20,818 nt of DNA from CAKRHR01 sp964423195 (GTDB lineage Bacteria > Bacillota > Clostridia > Lachnospirales > Lachnospiraceae). Below, piece after piece: positions 13,691 to 20,818 of this stretch (position 1 is its first letter; every line of letters begins with the position of its first letter). The notes below the pieces were generated by a model. It was not told where the DNA came from, did not search any database, and saw nothing but the letters and a program-made list of their open reading frames with translations. A program made the translations under genes and the position numbers. Where the stretch lies: positions 1 to 20,818 of the forward strand of contig CAYRDY010000032.1 of NCBI GenBank assembly GCA_964423195.1, given 5' to 3'.

Positions 13691-13726
13691 TGGATTCATC
13701 ATACCATAAAAGATGAATCCAGTCAA
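13691..13726 (-). promoter_or_regulatory. Sigma-A promoter overlapped by a 10-bp inverted repeat
   Basis: On the minus strand, TTGACT (13726-13721) and TATGAT (13703-13698) are separated by exactly 17 bases, and TGG before the -10 makes it extended. TGGATTCATC (13691-13700) and GATGAATCCA (13712-13721) form a perfect 10-bp inverted repeat spaced by 11 bases, covering the -10 and part of the spacer. The start point would be near 13691, leaving a leader of about 33 nt before the TTG codon. A dimeric repressor bound here would block the promoter. Confidence 0.65.
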
Positions 13727-13754
13727 TGAATGTCTGTTTTCCGAAAAGTCAAAA

Positions 13755-13825
13755 TCAGCCATCGGCATTGATATGCCGGCCGATCAAATTCAGCCATCGG
13801 CGTTGATATGCCGGCCGGCCAAAAT
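13755..13825. repeat. Two 35-bp tandem copies with internal hairpin
   Basis: The unit beginning TCAGCCATCGGC occurs at 13755-13789 and 13790-13824, differing at few positions. Each contains CGGC(A/G)T-TGAT-ATGCCG, able to fold into a 6-bp stem. It lies just past the 3' end of the leftward 422-residue gene, with TTTTGACTTTT following on that strand, so it may serve as a weak transcription end. Confidence 0.75.
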
Positions 13826-13841
13826 CGCTATCAGCGTTTGG

Positions 13842-15110
13842 TTATTTACTGCTCATATTCTGCCATCGGTGTTCGACATACGCGTCGTCATAGGTGTTGT
13901 CGATAAACTGTTCCAGGACGTTGTTTGCCTCTGGACGGGTCTGACGGGTGTTGTAGCGCATCATGACGGCCACAGTGAATACGGCGTTGAAAGACATCAA
14001 CGCCACGATCACCCATGTAGCGATCTTAGCTGCCACCGGAGGGAATTTCTCGATAAACTTGTCCAGCGGCGGATAGGCAATCCGGACCCAGATCACGCCG
14101 AGAATGCCCCAAAAAGCCATAAAAAACAAGTTGGTGCGCCCGCCGATGTTCAGAGGCATCTTGCTGTAATCCCAGAAAACTTTTCCGAACATGACCTCGG
14201 TGAACACACTGCACATATATTCAAAAGCGCCGCCTAAGATGGCGCCTGCCAGCAGTATCCAGCGATTCTTTTTGTCTTTCAGGCGCATCAGACAGAGCGT
14301 CAGAAGGACGGCACCGATGCCCCACACGAAACTGAACGGGCCAAAGACGACGCTGGAGCGGCTCATCCATTTGCCAGCCGTGATCCGGCAGTAAAATGTC
14401 TCAATGATATCGCCGACCAGTGCCCAGATCAGAAACACCCAGACCAGTTTGTCCATGCTCATACCCTTCGCGAACACAATGTCCGTGCGCTTCGGATCCT
14501 CATTGATGCCTGGGTAGGCCTTCTCAAGCCTGCGCCACACAAAGCGTGCGATGCTGTCTGAGAGCTCGTCGGTCTTGCCCTTCTCCCGCGCCTTCTCAAA
14601 GGCGGAGGCGCCCTTTTTGACGGCGATGAGGACTGTGATAAAGTCTATGGCAATGAGCACCAGCGCCACAATGCCGATGACATTCTGCGCGATGGTCGGA
14701 ATGAATGATGTCAGCAGCATAAAGAGCGGCTGCAGCAGCAGAGAGAGAATGAGAATGCCCGCCGCGATGAGCAGATTGAGTATAAGACTTCGGCGGGTAC
14801 CGCTCGGCGCGTCCTCCATCCATTTGGCGCGTCGTGTCACGCGGCTGCGGAAAAAGCCGAGGACGCCGCGCACGAGGATGAGGTTGGCAAAAGTGAGCAG
14901 ATACATGCCGAGATAATTGCGCCCCAAGGTGGGCAGTACCACGGCGACATTTCCAAAAATAATGCCATACTCCAGGTCTATGGGCAGTGTGAGCAGACCC
15001 CGGTTGACAAAACGCTTCTGGGTCACGGCATAATAGACGGCCTCTCCCGCCCAGACCAGAAATCCATATAATAAAACAAACAGCATTTGCTGGGAAATAT
15101 TTAATTGCAT
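13842..15110 (-). CDS. Membrane protein with two CmpB-like (PF06541) halves
   Basis: Polytopic membrane protein of 422 residues resembling the 'putative ABC transporter type IV' (CmpB) family, whose molecular role is not established. The pattern W..GE..Y, then F.NRG and YG..FG, appears at residues about 15-60 (LVWAGEAVYYAVTQKRFVNR) and again at about 225-270 (IWALVGDIIETFYCRITAGK, then SVVFGPFSFVWGIGAVLL), so the protein seems to be an internal duplication. Further helices lie near 70-85, 108-160, 283-305, 325-345 and 365-385, with a charged cytoplasmic linker at about 165-215. No ATPase gene is adjacent, so 'ABC transporter' is only a family label. ATG 15110 has AAGGGGGG about 10 bases upstream. 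Confidence 0.7.
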   Translation of the reverse strand: MQLNISQQMLFVLLYGFLVWAGEAVYYAVTQKRFVNRGLLTLPIDLEYGIIFGNVAVVLPTLGRNYLGMYLLTFANLILVRGVLGFFRSRVTRRAKWMEDAPSGTRRSLILNLLIAAGILILSLLLQPLFMLLTSFIPTIAQNVIGIVALVLIAIDFITVLIAVKKGASAFEKAREKGKTDELSDSIARFVWRRLEKAYPGINEDPKRTDIVFAKGMSMDKLVWVFLIWALVGDIIETFYCRITAGKWMSRSSVVFGPFSFVWGIGAVLLTLCLMRLKDKKNRWILLAGAILGGAFEYMCSVFTEVMFGKVFWDYSKMPLNIGGRTNLFFMAFWGILGVIWVRIAYPPLDKFIEKFPPVAAKIATWVIVALMSFNAVFTVAVMMRYNTRQTRPEANNVLEQFIDNTYDDAYVEHRWQNMSSK

Positions 15111-15142
15111 ATCTTATCAGCCCCCCTTCCAGTACAAAGGGT

Positions 15143-15171
15143 ATTCTATCATAAAAGGGACGCAAATGCAA
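15143..15171 (-). promoter_or_regulatory. Promoter of the CmpB-like gene
   Basis: Read leftward, TTGCAT (15171-15166) and TAGAAT (15148-15143) are separated by 17 bases, with TGA before the -10 forming an extended element. The transcript would start near 15137, about 27 bases before the ATG. Confidence 0.6.
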
Positions 15172-15201
15172 AACAAAAATATTTGAAAAGCTGGTAAAAA
15201 A

Positions 15202-15264
15202 TTGACATCGCTTTAGCTAGACATAATGTCTTTCTTGCATTGAGTATCCGAGGCATGGTATAAT
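15202..15264 (+). promoter_or_regulatory. Rightward promoter region of the aldo/keto reductase
   Basis: The better promoter is TTGCAT (15235-15240), an 18-base spacer and TATAAT (15259-15264) with TGG in front (extended -10). Upstream lies a perfect TTGACA (15202-15207) with only a weak TAATGT at 16 bases. Between them AGACAT-A-ATGTCT (15219-15231) is a perfect 13-bp palindrome, placed just upstream of the second -35 and suitable for a dimeric regulator. This region also faces the divergent CmpB-like promoter. Confidence 0.55.
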
Positions 15265-15457
15265 ATGAACACTTAGTGCGTAGGAGTAACAGCGAAGTAC
15301 GAACAGTGTGAGCTATGCCCAAACACTTAATGCGTCGAGGCCAAAGGCGAACGCCCGCGACCGAGGGAAGCCGGAGGTTTTCCGAGGTTGCATGGCTGGT
15401 GTGAAGGTGCATGCGAAAATCAGATTAATTAATAATATAAAAGAAGGGAGCATGGAT
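15265..15457 (+). other. Long repeat-bearing leader before the aldo/keto reductase
   Basis: About 190 bases separate the TATAAT box from the start codon. The stretch carries two copies of AACACTTA(G/A)TGCGT at 15268-15281 and 15322-15335, GC-rich purine-heavy sequence with short inverted pieces such as GGCG-AAC-GCC, and two TGCATG hexamers. The last 40 bases are AT-rich. It stays open in the gene's frame back to 15308, but the translation there looks nothing like the family. It matches no riboswitch that I can name; an intergenic repeat element is possible. Confidence 0.5.
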
Positions 15458-16633
15458 ATGAGATACAGAAAAGACAGGGACGGCAATCCGATCTCACAGC
15501 TGGGCTACGGATGCATGAGATTCAGCAAGAAGGGGAATGCCATCGATTACGAAAAGGCGGAGAAGGAGATTCTCCTCGCCATCGACCGCGGTGTCAATTA
15601 TTTTGACACGGCCTATATTTATCCGGGAAGTGAGGAATGCCTGGGGCGGATCCTGGATGAAAACAAGTGCCGTGACAAAGTGAATATCGCGACGAAGCTG
15701 CCACAGTATCTGATGCGGTCAGCCGCGGCGATCGAGAAGACTTTTCAGGAAGAGCTCTCGCGCCTGCGCACGGATCACATCGACTATTATCTCATGCATA
15801 TGTTCACGGATATCGCGGAGTGGGAGCGCCTGAAGTCGCTGGGGATCGAAAAATGGATCAAACGGCAAAAGGCTGCAGGCCGCATACGCTATATCGGTTT
15901 CTCCTATCACGGTGATACGGAGATGTTTCTGCGGATATTGAATGCCTACGACTGGGATTTCTGCCAGATCCAGTATAATTATCTGGATGAGCACAGCCAG
16001 GCCGGAAGACGGGGGCTGAGGGCCGCGGCGGCAAAGGGAATACCGGTCATCATTATGGAACCGCTTCGCGGCGGCAAGCTGGTCAATCTGCCGGAAAAGG
16101 CCAAAAAAGTGCTGGCCTCTGACAGCAGAGGCTACACGCCGGCCGAACTGGGGCTGCGCTGGCTATGGAATCAGCCTGAGGTCACCTGCGTGCTCTCCGG
16201 AATGAATTCCACCGCGATGGTGAAGGAAAATACGCGCATTGCCTCGAAAGCCGGCGTGGGAGATTTCATGGATGAAGATATGAAAATTGTCGGGCGAATC
16301 CGCCGGATCATCCGCGAGAAGGAGAAAGTCGGCTGTACGGGCTGCAGATACTGTATGCCTTGCCCGAAGGGCGTGGATATTCCGGGCAATTTTTACTATT
16401 ATAATCTGCTGTATATGGAGACAAAGTCCTCTGCCCGATTAGAATTTGCCCAGACGATGGGACTTCGCAAGGAGCCGGGGTTCGCGTCACAGTGCGTGGG
16501 CTGCGGCAGGTGCGAAAAGCATTGTCCACAGCACATCAACATCCGCGAGAAGCTCAGAGAGGCCGACCGCGAGCTGAGGCCGCTGCCATATAAGATCGGC
16601 ATCAATGTGGCCCGGAAAGTCGTCATCCGCTGA
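15458..16633 (+). CDS. Aldo/keto reductase with two C-terminal ferredoxin motifs
   Basis: Predicted cytoplasmic oxidoreductase of the aldo/keto reductase group that carries iron-sulfur clusters (COG1453-like). The 391-residue protein shows the barrel with the catalytic tetrad Asp50, Tyr55, Lys80 and His114 (NYFDTAYIYPGSEE, IATKLP, YLMHMF). The C-terminal part has CTGCRYCMPCP (Cys 293, 296, 299, 302) and CVGCGRCEKHCP (Cys 346, 349, 352, 356), enough for two [4Fe-4S] clusters, so electrons could come from ferredoxin-like carriers as well as NAD(P)H. Start 15458 is preferred over ATG 15452 because GGGAG (15446-15450) is then 7 bases away rather than 1. Its substrate is unknown. No clear terminator follows. 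Confidence 0.88.
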   Translation: MRYRKDRDGNPISQLGYGCMRFSKKGNAIDYEKAEKEILLAIDRGVNYFDTAYIYPGSEECLGRILDENKCRDKVNIATKLPQYLMRSAAAIEKTFQEELSRLRTDHIDYYLMHMFTDIAEWERLKSLGIEKWIKRQKAAGRIRYIGFSYHGDTEMFLRILNAYDWDFCQIQYNYLDEHSQAGRRGLRAAAAKGIPVIIMEPLRGGKLVNLPEKAKKVLASDSRGYTPAELGLRWLWNQPEVTCVLSGMNSTAMVKENTRIASKAGVGDFMDEDMKIVGRIRRIIREKEKVGCTGCRYCMPCPKGVDIPGNFYYYNLLYMETKSSARLEFAQTMGLRKEPGFASQCVGCGRCEKHCPQHINIREKLREADRELRPLPYKIGINVARKVVIR

Positions 16634-16666
16634 GAAGGAGAAGCAATCGGCTTTCTTTTATGGTTT

Positions 16667-16684
16667 TGCCCCGTTTGCGGGGCA
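16667..16684. promoter_or_regulatory. GC-rich hairpin after the aldo/keto reductase
   Basis: TGCCCCG and CGGGGCA pair over 7 bases around the loop TTTG. It lies about 35 bases past the reductase stop but is not followed by a T run on either strand, so it is at best an imperfect terminator or an mRNA 3'-end barrier. Confidence 0.4.
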
Positions 16685-16792
16685 TGGAAGTTTACTCCGC
16701 TTTAGAGAACTGGAAACTGGCGCTTTGCAGTCACTTTGTCTTTTTTGTGAAATGATCAAGGAAATAAAAATTTTTTGTGGAATATATGAATA

Positions 16793-16845
16793 TGGAGAAA
16801 AATTTTACAGCTAAAAAATGAAGCCGACTGTGGAAAAATTTACAG
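16793..16845 (+). repeat. Direct near-repeat upstream of dgt
   Basis: TGGAGAAAAATTTTACAG (16793-16810) and TGTGGAAAAATTTACAG (16829-16845) lie 36 bases apart, just before the dgt ribosome site. They could be paired binding sites for a regulator or a chance AT-rich similarity. The rest of the 230-base gap (16634-16863) holds a GC hairpin and AT-rich sequence with no promoter that I can defend. Confidence 0.4.
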
Positions 16846-16863
16846 GATGGAGAGGGTGGTAGC

Positions 16864-17874
16864 GTGACCATACGTGAACGCAGGGAACAGTTTGAAATCG
16901 CAAATTTAAGCCCATACGCGTCAATGAGCGCCAGGAGCCGGGGACGTGACAGGGAGGAGCCGCCCTGCGATGTTCGCCCGTGCTACCAGAGAGATCGCGA
17001 TCGCATTCTTCATTCCAAATCTTTCCGGCGCCTGAAACATAAGACGCAGGTCTTTCTGGCGCCGAGAGGCGACCATTACCGGACACGCCTGACGCACACG
17101 CTTGAGGTGTCACAGATCGGCCGGACCATCGCCAGAGCCCTTTTGCTCAATGAGGATCTGACGGAGGCGATCGCGCTGGGGCATGACCTCGGCCACGCGC
17201 CGTTTGGACATTCGGGGGAGGCGGCTCTAAACCGCGTCTGTCCCTGTGGATTCGAGCACGCTGAGCAGAGCGTGCGCATTGTGGAAAAGCTGGAAAAGAA
17301 CGGCGAGGGCCTGAATCTGACCTGGGAGGTGCGCGACGGCATCCGCAATCACTCGACATCCCGCATGCCGTCGACCCTTGAGGGAAAGATCATCCGCCTT
17401 TCGGACAAGATCGCCTATATCAACCACGATATCGACGACGCCATCCGCGGTCAGGTCATCGTCGAGAGTGAAATTCCGGCCTGCTATACGGAGGTCCTCG
17501 GCCACAGTTCCAAGGAGCGGCTGGACACGTTGATCCACGACATTATCCTGCACAGCGACGGAAAAAACGACATTGTCATGTCCCCGCACATTGAGAAGGC
17601 CATGCTGGGGCTGCGCAAATATATGTTTGACAACGTCTATACAAACTCAAAGGCCAAGGGAGAGGAGATTAAGGCACAGAATCTCCTGGAGGCACTGTAT
17701 GCATATTATATGAAGCACCCGGAAGAGATGAGTGCGGAGTACACAGAGATGATCCAAAGCCAGGGCGAGACGAAGGAGCGCGTCGTGTGCGACTATATTT
17801 CGGGGATGACGGATCAGTACGCCATCTCCGTTTATAAAGATTTGAGTATTCCGTCCGCATGGCAGATTTATTGA
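16864..17874 (+). CDS. dgt: Deoxyguanosinetriphosphate triphosphohydrolase-like HD protein
   Basis: HD-domain hydrolase of the dGTPase family, which splits dNTPs into nucleoside and triphosphate and so shapes the dNTP pool; the true substrate of this subgroup varies. The 336 residues match the short Gram-positive form. Metal-site residues are visible as RTRLTHTLEV (His78), LGHDLGHAPFGHSGE (His107, Asp108) and SDKIAYINHDIDD. Other marks are RILHSKSFRRLKHKTQVF (47-64) and GIRNHST. The start is GTG with GGAGAGGGTGG just upstream. dnaG follows after 17 bases, and dgt-dnaG-rpoD is a common clostridial order. Confidence 0.92.
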   Translation: MTIRERREQFEIANLSPYASMSARSRGRDREEPPCDVRPCYQRDRDRILHSKSFRRLKHKTQVFLAPRGDHYRTRLTHTLEVSQIGRTIARALLLNEDLTEAIALGHDLGHAPFGHSGEAALNRVCPCGFEHAEQSVRIVEKLEKNGEGLNLTWEVRDGIRNHSTSRMPSTLEGKIIRLSDKIAYINHDIDDAIRGQVIVESEIPACYTEVLGHSSKERLDTLIHDIILHSDGKNDIVMSPHIEKAMLGLRKYMFDNVYTNSKAKGEEIKAQNLLEALYAYYMKHPEEMSAEYTEMIQSQGETKERVVCDYISGMTDQYAISVYKDLSIPSAWQIY

Positions 17875-17891
17875 CGACGGAGGCGGGGACA

Positions 17892-19661
17892 ATGTACTAT
17901 TCGGATGAAATCATCGAGGAGGTGCGCGGCAGAAATGATATCGTCGATGTGATTTCCGGCTATGTCAAACTGCAGAAAAAGGGCGGCTCTTATTTCGGAC
18001 TCTGTCCTTTCCACAACGAGAAATCGCCTTCCTTCTCGGTCAGCCGCAGCAGACAGATGTATCACTGCTTTGGCTGCGGCGCCGGGGGCAACGTCTTCAC
18101 CTTTATCATGAATTATGAAAATTATTCGTTTCAGGAGGCCGTCAAATATCTGGCTGATCGCGGCGGCGTGGCTCTGCCGGAGGAAGACGAGGGCGAGGAG
18201 AGCAGGAGACAGCGGAGTCTGCGACAGCAACTTTTGGATATTCAAAAAGCCGCGGCTAAGTATTATTATTATCAGCTCAGCCAGCCGTCCGGAGCCGACG
18301 GCCTTAAATATCTCACGGGCCGCGGGCTTTCCATGGCCACAATCACGCATTTTGGGCTGGGATATTCCGGAAAATTCGGCGGCTCAGTCTATCAATATCT
18401 GAGGCAGTGCGGTTACGATGATCAGATGCTGAGGGAATCCGGACTGATCACTTTCGATGAGAAAAAGGGGCCGTATGACAAATTCTGGAATCGCGTCATG
18501 TTTCCGATCATGGACGCCAACAGCCATGTGATCGGTTTTGGCGGGCGGGTGATGGGCGAGGGCACGCCCAAATACCTGAACTCGCCGGAGACCAAGATAT
18601 TTGACAAGAGCCGCAATCTGTACGGTCTCAATTTTGCACGAACCTCGCGCAGGGGGTATCTGATCATCTGCGAGGGCTATATGGATGTCATCGCCATGCA
18701 CCAGGCGGGTTTTACAAATGCCATCGCGAGCCTCGGCACGGCGTTTACGGATCCCCATGCCTCGATCATCCGCCGCTATGTGGATGAGGTCTATCTGGCC
18801 TATGACAGCGACAAGGCCGGCGTCAGGGCGGCACTGCGGGCCATCCCGATACTCAAGGGCGCGGGGCTGAAGGTCAAAATCATTCAAATGGATCCCTTCA
18901 AAGATCCGGATGAATTTATCAAAAATATGGGCGCGGAGGCTTTTGAGGCGCGCATAGACAGAGCGGAAAACAGTTTTCTCTTCGAGATCTCCGCCATGGA
19001 GCGGTCCTATGACCTGAATGACCCGCAGGGCAAGACCGACTTCTTCAACGCCGTGGCGAGAAAAATGCTCGAATTTTCGCAGGAAATTGAGCGTATCAAT
19101 TATATCGAGGCCGTCTGCCGGAAGTATGGAATCGCGTTTGAGGAGATGCAAAAACTCGTCAACAGCTACGGCGCCCGCATCGGCTTCGATGATCAGGACA
19201 GGCGTGCGCCAAGGGAGACGATTGCCGCCGACAGAGGCACAGGCAGGGAGAATGGCATGCTCACATGCCAGAAGATGCTTCTCACATGGCTTGCGGGAGA
19301 CACATCCCTTTTTCCTAAGATCAGTCCCTATATCGGCGCCGATGATTTCACGGAGCCGACATACCGCAGGGTGGCGCAGCTCATGTTCGATGAGTATGCC
19401 CAAACAGGCACGGTGACACCCGCCAGGATCATCAGCCGGTTTGAGGAGCCGGAGGAGCAGCAGCTCGCGGCGTCACTGTTTCAGACCGATCTCCAGGGCG
19501 GCGGCGACCGCCGCGCGCGGGAGAAGGCCATCAATGAAGCCGTGAAGCGCATTCGAAAGAACAGCATTGACCGGATGAGCAGAGACGCGGCTGATCTCGA
19601 ATCGCTGCAGGCGGCCGCGTCTGCCAGACGCGACCTGCAGAAAATACATATATCCCTGTAG
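17892..19661 (+). CDS. dnaG: DNA primase
   Basis: Makes RNA primers for the replication fork together with DnaB. The protein has 589 residues. The N-terminal zinc finger is CPFHNEKSPSFSV...HCFGCG with ligands Cys38, His41, Cys59 and Cys62. The RNA-polymerase core follows (GLGYSGKFGG, GFGGRVMGEGTPKYLNSPET), then the TOPRIM domain with LIICEGYMDVIAMHQAG and LAYDSDKAG carrying the catalytic acidic residues. The C-terminal helicase-binding domain (about 450-589) is more variable. The frame opens at 17859 inside dgt, but ATG 17892 has GGAGG (17879-17883) at 8 bases and gives the usual N terminus MYYSDEIIEEVRGRNDIVDV, so that start is chosen. Confidence 0.95.
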   Translation: MYYSDEIIEEVRGRNDIVDVISGYVKLQKKGGSYFGLCPFHNEKSPSFSVSRSRQMYHCFGCGAGGNVFTFIMNYENYSFQEAVKYLADRGGVALPEEDEGEESRRQRSLRQQLLDIQKAAAKYYYYQLSQPSGADGLKYLTGRGLSMATITHFGLGYSGKFGGSVYQYLRQCGYDDQMLRESGLITFDEKKGPYDKFWNRVMFPIMDANSHVIGFGGRVMGEGTPKYLNSPETKIFDKSRNLYGLNFARTSRRGYLIICEGYMDVIAMHQAGFTNAIASLGTAFTDPHASIIRRYVDEVYLAYDSDKAGVRAALRAIPILKGAGLKVKIIQMDPFKDPDEFIKNMGAEAFEARIDRAENSFLFEISAMERSYDLNDPQGKTDFFNAVARKMLEFSQEIERINYIEAVCRKYGIAFEEMQKLVNSYGARIGFDDQDRRAPRETIAADRGTGRENGMLTCQKMLLTWLAGDTSLFPKISPYIGADDFTEPTYRRVAQLMFDEYAQTGTVTPARIISRFEEPEEQQLAASLFQTDLQGGGDRRAREKAINEAVKRIRKNSIDRMSRDAADLESLQAAASARRDLQKIHISL

Positions 19662-19687
19662 ACACAGAGGTGGATTTATAATCATCT

Positions 19688-19757
19688 TGCCAGATTTAAA
19701 TTTTATGTCTGGCAGGCGAAATCATTTGGTGTGACACAATTCCGGCCTGTCCGGAAT
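19688..19757. promoter_or_regulatory. Two stem-loops between dnaG and rpoD
   Basis: TGCCAGA/TCTGGCA (19688-19694/19708-19714, 13-nt loop) and ATTCCGG/CCGGAAT (19739-19745/19751-19757, 5-nt loop) are both perfect 7-bp stems. Neither is followed by a T tract, so they are not standard terminators. They may modulate the relative amounts of primase and sigma mRNA, as mRNA processing does in the corresponding E. coli operon. I see no convincing promoter in this gap. Confidence 0.4.
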
Positions 19758-19795
19758 CAGATACGATACGCAGAAATTGCCGGGAGGGATGCAAA

Positions 19796-20818
19796 GTGGA
19801 TGAGAATATGCAGAAATTTACGGAAAAACTCAAGGAGCTGGTTCCTTACGCCAAAAAGAAGAAAGGTGTGCTTGAATTTAATGAGATCAATGACTTCTTT
19901 GGCGACATTCCGTTAAATGAGGAGCAGATTGAAAAAATCTATGAGTATCTGGAGGAGAACAACGTCGATATTTTAAAGATCGAAGATGACGATGACGTGC
20001 CGGACGACGAACTGCTGCTTGAGGAGGAGGAGGATCTCGAAAAGATCGACCTCTCGATTCCGGAGGGCGTCAGCATCGAGGATCCGGTGCGCATGTATCT
20101 GAAAGAGATCGGCAAGGTTCCGCTCCTCTCCGCGGAGGAGGAGATTGAACTGGCGAAGCGCATGGAAAACGGCGACGAGGCGGCCAAAAAACGCCTTGCT
20201 GAGGCCAATCTGCGCCTGGTCGTCAGTATTGCCAAGCGCTATGTGGGGCGCGGCATGCTTTTCCTCGATCTGATCCAGGAGGGCAATCTCGGCCTCATCA
20301 AGGCCGTCGAGAAATTTGATTATCGAAAGGGCTACAAATTCAGCACCTACGCGACCTGGTGGATCCGGCAGGCCATCACGAGAGCCATCGCCGACCAGGC
20401 CAGGACGATCCGCATACCGGTGCACATGGTGGAGACCATCAATAAGCTGGTGCGGGTCCAGAGGCAGCTCTTGCAGGAGCTCGGCCGGGAGCCGACGCCG
20501 GAGGAGATTGCCGAGGAGATGCACATCCCGGTGGAGCGGGTGCGCGAGATCCTGAAGATATCTCAGGAGCCTGTATCTCTCGAAACGCCGATCGGCGAGG
20601 AGGAGGACAGCCATTTAGGCGACTTCATCCAGGATGACAATGTGCCTGTGCCGTCGGATGCCGCCGCGTTCTCCCTGCTCAAAGAGCAGCTCTCCGAGGT
20701 GCTGGTGACACTGACCGAGCGAGAGCAGAAGGTTCTGCGGCTGCGCTTCGGCCTGGACGACGGGCGCGCGCGCACGCTTGAGGAGGTCGGCAAGGAGTTT
20801 AAGGTGACCCGCGAGCGC
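19796..20818 (+). CDS. rpoD: Primary sigma-70 factor RpoD/SigA (3' end outside the window)
   Basis: Main sigma factor directing RNA polymerase to housekeeping promoters. 341 codons are visible before the window edge. The start is GTG 19796 with GGGAGGG (19782-19788) at 7 bases. Residues 1-60 are a region 1.1-like domain, followed by an acidic stretch (about 63-84, mostly Asp and Glu). Region 1.2 begins at DPVRMYLKEIGKVPLLS (96-112). Region 2 includes LRLVVSIAKRYVGRG, FLDLIQEGNLGLIKAVEKFD and FSTYATWWIRQAITRAIADQ. Region 3 runs through REPTPEEIAEEM, and region 4 starts with LTEREQKVLRLRFGL (306-320). The last visible residues VTRER lie in the helix-turn-helix of region 4.2; about 25-30 residues should follow. 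Confidence 0.96.
   Translation, partial: MDENMQKFTEKLKELVPYAKKKKGVLEFNEINDFFGDIPLNEEQIEKIYEYLEENNVDILKIEDDDDVPDDELLLEEEEDLEKIDLSIPEGVSIEDPVRMYLKEIGKVPLLSAEEEIELAKRMENGDEAAKKRLAEANLRLVVSIAKRYVGRGMLFLDLIQEGNLGLIKAVEKFDYRKGYKFSTYATWWIRQAITRAIADQARTIRIPVHMVETINKLVRVQRQLLQELGREPTPEEIAEEMHIPVERVREILKISQEPVSLETPIGEEEDSHLGDFIQDDNVPVPSDAAAFSLLKEQLSEVLVTLTEREQKVLRLRFGLDDGRARTLEEVGKEFKVTRER

Noticed and set aside
13713..14237. Plus-strand ORF of 174 codons opposite the CmpB-like gene
   Set aside because: It includes the tandem repeat and antisense of membrane-protein code; no Shine-Dalgarno, and the minus gene has a promoter and conserved pattern.
15308..15457. In-frame N-terminal extension of the aldo/keto reductase
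   Set aside because: The family starts at the residues coded from 15458, where GGGAG is correctly spaced; the upstream translation is leader sequence.
18384..19403. Minus-strand ORF of 339 codons inside dnaG
   Set aside because: Long antisense open frame caused by codon bias; dnaG carries complete zinc and TOPRIM motifs on the plus strand.

Overview
The window looks like the chromosome of a Gram-positive anaerobe of the class Clostridia, most likely Lachnospiraceae. The grounds are a dgt-dnaG-rpoD macromolecular-synthesis cluster, a RibU-type ECF S component, strong GGAGG-type ribosome sites, sigma-A promoters with extended -10 elements, ferredoxin-like oxidoreductases and a lipoprotein-type MetQ. 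The lineage is inferred from gene content and family resemblance; nothing was searched.

Left part (1-5270). The window opens in the wreck of an AbiEii-type toxin gene (blocks in different frames, about 63-272). A promoter and a structured leader precede a five-gene operon: metQ, metN, metI (D-methionine/methionine ABC importer), a PLP-dependent Cys/Met-metabolism lyase, and a small QueG-like protein with two [4Fe-4S] motifs. A Rho-independent terminator (5220-5268) closes it. The idea is import of methionine or a related sulfur amino acid followed by processing; the role of the Fe-S protein is unknown.

Middle part (5584-13178). After a roughly 300-base gap with its own promoter and stem-loop comes a long rightward run: tex (RNA-binding transcription accessory protein), a RibU-like riboflavin S component, a YcxB-like two-helix membrane protein, then tsaE, tsaB, rimI, rnz (RNase Z) and tsaD. 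tsaE, tsaB and tsaD belong to the tRNA t6A pathway; rimI commonly travels with them, and rnz matures tRNA 3' ends. rimI carries an extra acidic, low-complexity segment, and the 3' end of the YcxB gene is triplicated in tandem.

Leftward pair (13173-15110). A small membrane protein and a 422-residue membrane protein with two CmpB-like (PF06541) halves are each preceded by a clear sigma-A promoter. The small gene's promoter is overlapped by a 10-bp inverted repeat that looks like an operator.

Right part (15200-20818). A divergent promoter region and a long repeat-bearing leader precede an aldo/keto reductase with two C-terminal ferredoxin motifs. Then come dgt, dnaG and the major sigma factor gene rpoD, which runs off the window about 25-30 codons before its expected end. 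Most of the window is housekeeping. The less ordinary signals are the metQ leader, the met-lyase-FeS operon, the rimI insertion, the operator-promoter at 13691-13726, and several small tandem repeats.
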